15,111 nt of DNA from DASZHC01 sp035938215 (lineage in GTDB: Bacteria > Verrucomicrobiota > Verrucomicrobiia > Chthoniobacterales > JAFAMB01): assembly GCA_035938215.1 (NCBI GenBank), contig DASZHC010000007.1, positions 1 through 15,111 on the forward strand, written 5' to 3'. Below the pieces are notes generated by a model that was not told the origin of the DNA, ran no database searches, and saw nothing but the letters and a program-made list of their open reading frames with translations. Below, piece by piece: positions 5,912-11,528 of the stretch (within the stretch, counting starts at the first letter, position 1; each line of letters opens with the position of its first letter). Position numbers and translations under genes: made by a program.

Positions 5912-6286
5912 TCACCGCTTCCAGTTGAGCGCGCCTTTTTTCAGCGCATAAACGAATCCAACCATCAGGATCGCAACGAAACTGAGCATGCTGCCGAAGA
6001 TGGTCCACCCAAATTTCTCGATGTAATCCCTGTAGGCGATAGCCCAGGGGTACATGAAGACGATTTCGATATCAAAGAGGATGAACAACATCGCGACCAG
6101 GTAAAACTTCACACTGAAGCGTGGCTGAGCCTCCCCTACGGGCAGCATTCCGCATTCGTAGGCTGAATCCTTGACAGCGTTGCGTTTACCGACGCGACCT
6201 ACCAACACGCTGACGAGCAGACCGACACCAGCGAAACCGATCGCGACGATCACTTGCAACAGGATTGGGAGATAATCCTGCAACAT
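5912..6286 (-). CDS. nuoA: NADH-quinone oxidoreductase subunit A
   Basis: This 124-aa membrane subunit of respiratory complex I has the expected three transmembrane segments (about 7-30, 60-80 and 95-115). The signature loop DSAYECGMLPVG (40-51) and FDIEIVFMYPWA (71-82) are the most conserved parts of NuoA and contain the acidic residues of the membrane arm near the quinone site. Length is normal for the subunit. The ATG at 6286 is supported by a good Shine-Dalgarno, GGAGAG, eight bases upstream, which overlaps the stop of the preceding 106-aa gene. Unusually, the next gene downstream is acylphosphatase and not nuoB, and no other complex I gene is in the window. Confidence 0.95.
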   Translation of the reverse strand: MLQDYLPILLQVIVAIGFAGVGLLVSVLVGRVGKRNAVKDSAYECGMLPVGEAQPRFSVKFYLVAMLFILFDIEIVFMYPWAIAYRDYIEKFGWTIFGSMLSFVAILMVGFVYALKKGALNWKR

Positions 6287-6294
6287 ATGAGGAT

Positions 6295-6300
6295 CTCTCC
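6295..6300 (-). promoter_or_regulatory. Shine-Dalgarno site of nuoA
   Basis: On the minus strand GGAGAG lies eight bases before the nuoA ATG. It is the clearest ribosome-binding site in the window, where most genes have none. It begins at the last base of the preceding gene's stop codon, so translation of the two may be linked. Confidence 0.6.
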
Positions 6301-6620
6301 TAAGACTTGGATGCTACAGCAGGCGTCTGAGCAGTGTTTTGGGCAGCCATTGCTGCCAGCGCCGATGAGTCACCTTTATATGACTTCCCATTCTTCTTTA
6401 CGACGCCTCGAGCCACCAGGTTCTGAAGTTTCTCGTAAGCCCTCAAACGCAGCATTTCTTCGCCGCCACTAGCCGCATTACGTTGACGAAGATTCTCATG
6501 CACGATCTCGAACAGCTGTTTGAACTCAAAGGATTTTCTTTGAGAAAGAACAGCAACGAGTTCTTCAGTAACTAGGTCAGGCAGGCGACGTGAAAAGGCG
6601 TTTTTCTTCTGTATGGCCAT
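6300..6620 (-). CDS. Unknown 106-aa protein upstream of nuoA
   Basis: The ATG at 6620 gives a 106-aa protein starting MAIQKKNAFSRRLPDLVTEE. The frame is open further upstream to 6746, but the extra part reads as non-coding, so the internal ATG is preferred. The protein has a basic N-terminus, a helical middle (LVAVLSQRKSFEFKQLFEIV), a LRLRAYEKLQNLVARGVVKK segment (59-78) that looks like a small winged-helix or DNA-binding-like helix pair, and a low-complexity Ala/Thr/Ser tail. No family is recognised. It ends 13 bases before nuoA, so the two are probably co-transcribed. It has no membrane segment, so it is unlikely to be a complex I membrane subunit. Confidence 0.65.
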   Translation of the reverse strand: MAIQKKNAFSRRLPDLVTEELVAVLSQRKSFEFKQLFEIVHENLRQRNAASGGEEMLRLRAYEKLQNLVARGVVKKNGKSYKGDSSALAAMAAQNTAQTPAVASKS

Positions 6621-6812
6621 AGAGGGCGGAATATAGCACACAAAGTTGCAAATACGAACGGAAATCGACGGACCCCGTTCTCGAAAGCGGGAAACGGATG
6701 CAGCGAGGCCGCTTTTGCTGCCATAGAGAGTACCAGGAATATACAAAGTGGAGCGGCATGCGCCCTCCTCGCGCCTTGCCGACGGCCCATTTTGATTGCA
6801 ACGAAAGGCATG

Positions 6813-7667
6813 TTATTTCGAGGACAGGACACTGGCTATAATTTCGCGAATTCCTTCCCTGAATGTGGGATAACGCGGTTGCCAACCGAGGGCGCGCAAC
6901 TTCTGGTTACTCACCCTTTTGTTTGTCCAGCCTCTTTTGCGATTCAGATCCCGAGGGCCGTGCGCAGGCAACGGCTTTTTCAATTGCTCGCAGACCCAAA
7001 GAAACCAATCACGTTGCAGTACCGGCTCATTATCCACGAGATTGAAGATCCCCGGCTGGTCGTTCTCAGCCATAAATCTAAGCGCGATTACGGCATCGAT
7101 CTGGTGGACCATATTCATTACTCGTTCTCCTTCGCCCTCGATTACGGCTTCACCATTCAACAGTTTCTGTAGGGGAACACAGCGGCCGGGACCATAGAGC
7201 CCTGCCAACCGGGCCACCAATCCACCCGAACCAAGGACGAGATCTTCCGTTCTCCGAAGTACCTTGGCAGTTTCTCTTGAAGGTTCAGCGGCCGATTCCT
7301 CATCGACCCGGGACCCGTCCGTTTGACCGTAGACCGATGTCGAACTCGCAAGAATGAAAAGTCCGGGCTGAAAATGGTCTAACAGGTTCTGCGTCCCAAG
7401 GAGATAGACTGCTTCGTAGGCGGAAGGACCTCCGCGACCGGAACTGGCGCAGTGAGCTATAACATCGAAATGGGTTGAAGCCAAACGCGGGAAACTTGCT
7501 CTGTCCGTAATGTTGATCGCAGCGATGTGAAACGGCTCGTGCCGAAGATTTGAGGCCGTCGATTCCGATGCGGTCATTGCATAGGTCTGCCATCCGCCGG
7601 AGGCGAAGCTTCGCGCCAGAGGAAGGCCAATGAATCCGCACCCGGCGATGAGAATCGATTTTGGCAT
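6813..7667 (-). CDS. Atypical SDR, NAD(P)-dependent epimerase/dehydratase-like (YeeZ type)
   Basis: The ATG at 7667 gives a 284-aa protein beginning MPKSILIAGCGFIGLPLARS, with a Rossmann GxGxxG motif (G9-G14). Other extended-SDR marks are the LASSTSVYGQ strand (106-115), RLAGLYGPGR (153-162) and a VHQIDAV segment that normally borders the substrate pocket. The usual YxxxK catalytic pair after SSTSVYG is absent: the stretch around 129-135 reads PSRETAK with no tyrosine. This fits the YeeZ-like atypical SDR group, whose reaction is not well defined. The frame is open 132 codons further upstream, but that part overlaps trpD and has Ser/Arg-rich shadow composition. It is transcribed divergently from trpD. 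Substrate unknown. Confidence 0.85.
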   Translation of the reverse strand: MPKSILIAGCGFIGLPLARSFASGGWQTYAMTASESTASNLRHEPFHIAAINITDRASFPRLASTHFDVIAHCASSGRGGPSAYEAVYLLGTQNLLDHFQPGLFILASSTSVYGQTDGSRVDEESAAEPSRETAKVLRRTEDLVLGSGGLVARLAGLYGPGRCVPLQKLLNGEAVIEGEGERVMNMVHQIDAVIALRFMAENDQPGIFNLVDNEPVLQRDWFLWVCEQLKKPLPAHGPRDLNRKRGWTNKRVSNQKLRALGWQPRYPTFREGIREIIASVLSSK

Positions 7668-7782
7668 GGTACAGGGTAGCGATTCGTCGCGGGAAAGCGA
7701 GATTGATGTGACCATTGAGATCGGAAAAATGGACTGGACAGCCAAACGGCAAGGCACATCTTTTCCGGGCGATTGACAACTC

Positions 7783-8841
7783 TTGAAACACCTTATTGAA
7801 CAGTTAAAGGATCGCGTCGACCTCGGGTTCGCAGAGGTCCGCGAAGCTTCGCTTCTTCTGGCCGATCCTGCTGTACCGGATGCGGACAAGGCTGATTTTC
7901 TCGTTGCTCTCCGAGCGAAAGGAGAATCGGGCGAAGAGTTGGGATACTTTGCGCGATCGTTTCTCGAACTGGCGGTGCGGCCGGACGTCGGTCTGGAAGG
8001 CAGACCGTGCGCGGACGTTGTTGGTACGGGTGGGGATCGGCTTGAGCTGATTAACGTTTCCACAACCTGTATCTTCGTGCTGGCGGCAGCCGGTGTGGTG
8101 GTGGTTAAGCACGGAAACCGAGGAATTAGCTCAAAGGCCGGGGCGGCCGATGTTCTGGAAGCCCTTGGAATTCCTGTGACCTGCGATCCGGGTCAGATGT
8201 GCGATTGTATTCATCGAACGGGTATCGGGTTTCTTTTTGCACCCTCATATCACCCTGCCTTTCGGGTGGTCGCTCCGGTCCGCAGGAAATTGGCCGAACA
8301 GGGTATGTCAACTGTGTTCAATCTACTTGGGCCGCTTCTGAATCCTGTCCAGCCGGCAGCTCAACTGACGGGGGTCTTTTCACCGATTATCCTTGAGAAG
8401 TACGGCGTCGCGCTGCGCGAGTTGGGTAGAAAGCGAGCGTGGGTTGTTCATGGTCGAGCAACGCCGGGAGCGGGAATGGATGAAGTATCCTTGCTGGGCG
8501 AAACCGCCGTGTGGGAAGTCAATGGAGCGTCGCTGAATACTTTTTGCTTGTTTCCGGATCGACTTGGATTTCGACACCCTGACCTTCACGAGCTGCGGGG
8601 TGGAAGTGCATCCTTAAATGCCGGCATTCTAACCGATATCCTTGCTAATCGTGATCGGAGTGCAAAGCGTGATTTGATTGTGATTAACGCAGCCGCCACC
8701 CTCGTCGTCGCTGGAGTCGTAGAACGCATGGAGGCAGGGATAAAGCTGGCGAACGACATCCTGGATTCGGGTCTGGCTTACGAAAAACTTTGCGAGTTCC
8801 AACGCTTTTTCACGCGGGGAATCGGCGGCCACGCGAGTTGA
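7783..8841 (+). CDS. trpD: Anthranilate phosphoribosyltransferase
   Basis: This 352-aa enzyme transfers phosphoribose from PRPP to anthranilate, the second step of tryptophan synthesis. PRPP-binding GTGGD (81-85), NVST (91-94), the KHGNRG loop (109-114) and ADVLEALG (122-129) are conserved, as is the metal-binding pair D233-E234 (GMDEVSL). In the anthranilate region, the VR arginine (R167) and P184 of NLLGPLLNP are kept, but about three extra residues lie between them compared with the usual VRxxLGxRTIFN spacing. The start is a TTG at 7783 with no clear Shine-Dalgarno; the first downstream ATG would delete essential residues. No other trp gene is in the window. A TrpD-like paralogue of YbiB type is a less likely alternative. 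Confidence 0.9.
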   Translation: MKHLIEQLKDRVDLGFAEVREASLLLADPAVPDADKADFLVALRAKGESGEELGYFARSFLELAVRPDVGLEGRPCADVVGTGGDRLELINVSTTCIFVLAAAGVVVVKHGNRGISSKAGAADVLEALGIPVTCDPGQMCDCIHRTGIGFLFAPSYHPAFRVVAPVRRKLAEQGMSTVFNLLGPLLNPVQPAAQLTGVFSPIILEKYGVALRELGRKRAWVVHGRATPGAGMDEVSLLGETAVWEVNGASLNTFCLFPDRLGFRHPDLHELRGGSASLNAGILTDILANRDRSAKRDLIVINAAATLVVAGVVERMEAGIKLANDILDSGLAYEKLCEFQRFFTRGIGGHAS

Positions 8842-8944
8842 CCCAGAAGGAGATAGAGTCCGCTGGAGCGATTGGGCCCTGTTCCGAAGCGACAGTTCTC
8901 GTGAGGCAAATCGGAGGGCCAGATCTCCGAGCCGGCCTCATCTG

Positions 8945-8989
8945 GAACCGGATTGCTTTTCAAAGGCCTTAGGAACAGCGCTCCGGTTC
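8945..8989. terminator. Inverted repeat between convergent trpD and rhomboid-like genes
   Basis: GAACCGGA (8945-8952) and TCCGGTTC (8982-8989) are perfect 8-bp inverted arms with a 29-base loop that contains a second self-complementary AAGGCCTT. The right arm covers the end of the minus-strand gene. Its position between convergent genes suits a bidirectional terminator, but the loop is long and there is no clear T-run on either side. A further CCAGAT/ATCTGG pair (arms beginning near 8919 and 8939) lies just upstream. Confidence 0.35.
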
Positions 8990-9776
8990 AACGCGGGAGA
9001 TGATCAAGGCAATATTCTTCGCCGTCGCTTGCGACTCGGAACTCCAACTCGGGATTATCCTTCTCCGTCCGCTTGCATACTGCGCATCGGTGCAATGTCT
9101 CCTCTCCCGACGACTTCGACTCGAATTTTCGACGGCGACCGCCTGTCTCAGCACCAGTTTGTAGGTTGGTGAACATCGCCGGCGCGAAAAAAATGAAGTA
9201 ATTCAGGAAAGAGACAAGAATCGCTGCTTTTGTCGCCAATGATCCCAAGATCAACTCGAGCAGAAGGGGCGCAAGACTCAACAACGCCAGCCATTTCACC
9301 TTCAACGGAAGGAAAAAGAGAACGTAAATCTGGATGTCTGGATAGATGGTCGCGAATGCGAAGAAGAGGGAAAGATTTAACAAAAAGGCGAACAAGCCGC
9401 CTCCGCCGAAGAAAAATGCGGCAATTGTGACGCCAACCATCCCCAGAAGGTAGTAGAGCGTTACGCGAAACGGTCCCCAGGCGTGTTCAAGCGAATCCCC
9501 CATCCAGACCAGAAACCAGAGGTAAACAAACAGAAAGAGCGGTTGCAACGCCGGGTTGCCATTTCGCAAAAGCATCTCCGGCACGAAAATATAGGAAACC
9601 AACCGCCAAACTTCCCCATGGAGGATTCGCTCCGGAATCAACAGCAGCGCGAAAACGTACGCGGGTTGAAAGAAATGCAGGAGATACACAAGGCCGTTCA
9701 GCAGCGCGATCATCTGCATCAGTCGCGGGACGCCTAGAAACCCAATGCGCGCTTCCAGCCAGCTAATCCAAGACAT
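8988..9776 (-). CDS. Rhomboid-fold membrane protein without protease motif, with zinc-ribbon-like tail
   Basis: This 262-aa protein has about six hydrophobic segments between residues 20 and 205 with rhomboid-like landmarks: GEVWRLVSYIFVPE (54-67), a LVWMGDSLEHAWGPFRVTLYY region (split as LVWMGDSLEHAW and GPFRVTLYY) and FFLPLKVKWLAL (154-165). The rhomboid protease active site GxSG is replaced by a glycine-rich GGGGLFAF stretch (124-131) with no serine, and no catalytic histidine follows in the expected late helix, so it is probably not a serine protease. The tail HRCAVCKRTEKDNPELEF...YCLDH has C231, C234, C256 and H259, a CxxC...CxxH pattern that suggests a small zinc ribbon on the cytoplasmic side. 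It follows gcvH by 83 bases on the same strand. Function unknown. Confidence 0.78.
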   Translation of the reverse strand: MSWISWLEARIGFLGVPRLMQMIALLNGLVYLLHFFQPAYVFALLLIPERILHGEVWRLVSYIFVPEMLLRNGNPALQPLFLFVYLWFLVWMGDSLEHAWGPFRVTLYYLLGMVGVTIAAFFFGGGGLFAFLLNLSLFFAFATIYPDIQIYVLFFLPLKVKWLALLSLAPLLLELILGSLATKAAILVSFLNYFIFFAPAMFTNLQTGAETGGRRRKFESKSSGEETLHRCAVCKRTEKDNPELEFRVASDGEEYCLDHLPR

Positions 9777-9859
9777 AAGAAATTTTCGGCTGCGGCATAT
9801 GACCCTTGATCAGGCAGAGATCGCCCATATTGGAACGCTGGTTGCCAATGAACCTTTCC

Positions 9860-10240
9860 CTACTTCTCTACCTTCGCCCTGTAATCCGACGAACTCAAGA
9901 GAGAGGCGATTTCGTCGGAATTCGCGAGCCTGATCCTGAACAGCCACCCCGAACCGTATGGATCCTTGTTTACCGACTGAGGGCTGGTCTCAAGACCAGA
10001 ATTAACCTCGATGACTTCGCCGCTCACGGGCGCCAGGATGTCGCTCACCGTTTTGACCGATTCAACTACTCCTGTAGTCTCGCCCTGTTGAAATGATGTT
10101 CCCGCTTCAGGAAGCTCTAGAAACACAATATCGCCAAGCGAATCTTGAGCGAAATCCGTAATTCCAACCGTGCCGATCTCGCCGTCGGGCCGAATCCATT
10201 CATGGCTTTCGGTGTACTTGAGATCGTCAGGAATTTGCAT
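9860..10240 (-). CDS. gcvH: Glycine cleavage system H protein
   Basis: This 126-aa lipoyl carrier shuttles the aminomethyl group between GcvP and GcvT and is reoxidised by the L-protein. It begins MQIPDDLKYTESHEWIRPDG, and the lipoylation site is K63 in VVESVKTVSD (58-67). The downstream SGEVIEVN and NKDPYGSGWLFRI segments are canonical, and length is normal. It lies 92 bases downstream of gcvT on the same strand, so co-transcription is likely. No good Shine-Dalgarno is seen. A TATAGA lies seven bases before the ATG, which would fit a leaderless transcript, but the -35 region is poor. Confidence 0.96.
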   Translation of the reverse strand: MQIPDDLKYTESHEWIRPDGEIGTVGITDFAQDSLGDIVFLELPEAGTSFQQGETTGVVESVKTVSDILAPVSGEVIEVNSGLETSPQSVNKDPYGSGWLFRIRLANSDEIASLLSSSDYRAKVEK

Positions 10241-10332
10241 TGCTTTCTCTATAGCGGTTTTTTTTCGCGAGTTGCGGGAAATCTTAGCTGCTAAAGTAGC
10301 TCTTAAGAAACAAACGATCGGCGGTTCAGCGT

Positions 10333-11427
10333 TCAGATGGATTTCTTGTATAGCGGCTTTTTCTCTACATTGGCGGCATATTTTCGCCCGCGAATTTCGA
10401 TTTCCACTTTCTGTCCCGGCTGCGCAAACGCGGCATCCAAGTATCCCAAGCCGATTCCAACGCCGAGTGTCGGTGATTGGGTACCGCTTGTGAGTTCGCC
10501 AATCCGTTCTCCGCTGACAAACAGGGGGTAGTGCGGTCGGAACGGAGGCGATTTCTCGGTGGCTTTCAAGGCGCTAAGCCGTTGCCTGACACTCGCTTTT
10601 TTTTGCGCGCAAAGCGCTTCCCGTCCGATGAATTCACCTTTTTCCAGATCAACAAAAGAGGCGAGCCCTGCTTCCAAAGGTGTTCGGTCTTGCGAAAGAT
10701 CGGAGCCGTTCAAAGGATAACAAGCTTCGATCCGCAGGGTGTCTCGCGAGCCCAGCCCGCACGGTCTAACGCCCAGTGGCTTGCCAAGGTCCAACAGTCT
10801 GTTCCAGATGAATGGCGCGAGGCCGCCCGGAAAGAAGAGCTCAAACCCATCTTCACCTGTGTAGCCTGTACGCGCTATCATTGTTGAATACTCCGCGATT
10901 TTCAGATCGCGAATATGATTGCGAGTCGGTAACTCCCCGAAGTCGGCCATCAATTCCGCGGAGCGCGGTCCCTGGACCGCTATTGCGGCGAAAAGTGAGC
11001 TGCAGTTCAGCAGTGTGACACCTCCAGAAAGAGACTTCTGCATCCACGCGAAGTCTTCCTCGATCTTGGCTGCATTTACGACCAGGAAAAACTGGTTGTC
11101 GCGCCGGCGGTAAGCGATAAGGTCGTCGATCACACCTCCCCGATCGTTTAGCAGAAAAGTGTATTGCCCTTGCCCAATTGCGAGCCGATCGACGTTGTTG
11201 CTCAATATTCTGTTCAGCCAGTCCTTAGCGGCCAGTCCGGACACCTCGATCTGGCCCATATGCGAGATGTCAAACATTCCGACCTGATTTCGGACTGCGT
11301 GGTGCTCGTCGACAATACTCGAATAGTAGACGGGCATGTTCCAACCGCCAAACTCGGTCATCTTCGCGCCGAGCTTTTCATGTTCGTGGAAGAGCGGAGT
11401 CTGTTTCAAAACTGGTTCATCGCTCAC
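10333..11427 (-). CDS. gcvT: Aminomethyltransferase (glycine cleavage T protein)
   Basis: This 364-aa tetrahydrofolate-dependent enzyme releases ammonia from the aminomethyl-lipoyl H protein and makes 5,10-methylene-THF. Family segments include TPLFHEHEKLGAKMTEFGGW (10-29), GMFDISHMGQ (50-59), the GGVIDDLIAYR stretch (97-107) with the conserved catalytic aspartate near D101, ARTGYTGEDGFELF, and the C-terminal IGLGYLDAAFAQPG. Length is typical for bacterial GcvT. The start is GTG at 11427; the next in-frame ATG would remove the conserved TPL motif, so GTG is preferred. It is divergent from gcvP across about 100 bases and is followed by gcvH. Confidence 0.96.
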   Translation of the reverse strand: MSDEPVLKQTPLFHEHEKLGAKMTEFGGWNMPVYYSSIVDEHHAVRNQVGMFDISHMGQIEVSGLAAKDWLNRILSNNVDRLAIGQGQYTFLLNDRGGVIDDLIAYRRRDNQFFLVVNAAKIEEDFAWMQKSLSGGVTLLNCSSLFAAIAVQGPRSAELMADFGELPTRNHIRDLKIAEYSTMIARTGYTGEDGFELFFPGGLAPFIWNRLLDLGKPLGVRPCGLGSRDTLRIEACYPLNGSDLSQDRTPLEAGLASFVDLEKGEFIGREALCAQKKASVRQRLSALKATEKSPPFRPHYPLFVSGERIGELTSGTQSPTLGVGIGLGYLDAAFAQPGQKVEIEIRGRKYAANVEKKPLYKKSI

Positions 11428-11528
11428 GTGCCAAGATATGAACGAATTCCCATGTAAGCAACCAGTGCTTGGTGGTCGCCATCCCGTTGCCGACTTGTAT
11501 TTCCAGCCCCGTTACTACATGTTCCGCG
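11428..11528. promoter_or_regulatory. Shared divergent promoter region of gcvT and gcvP
   Basis: The 101 bases between the gcvT GTG and the chosen gcvP ATG must carry the promoters for both transcripts. I see no strong -35/-10 pair and nothing that resembles the two-aptamer glycine riboswitch often found before gcv genes. Its position is the only evidence. Confidence 0.4.

Noticed and set aside
7668..8063. 132-codon upstream extension of the SDR gene
   Set aside because: It overlaps the start of trpD on the other strand, is Ser/Arg rich, and the Rossmann motif begins right after the ATG at 7667.
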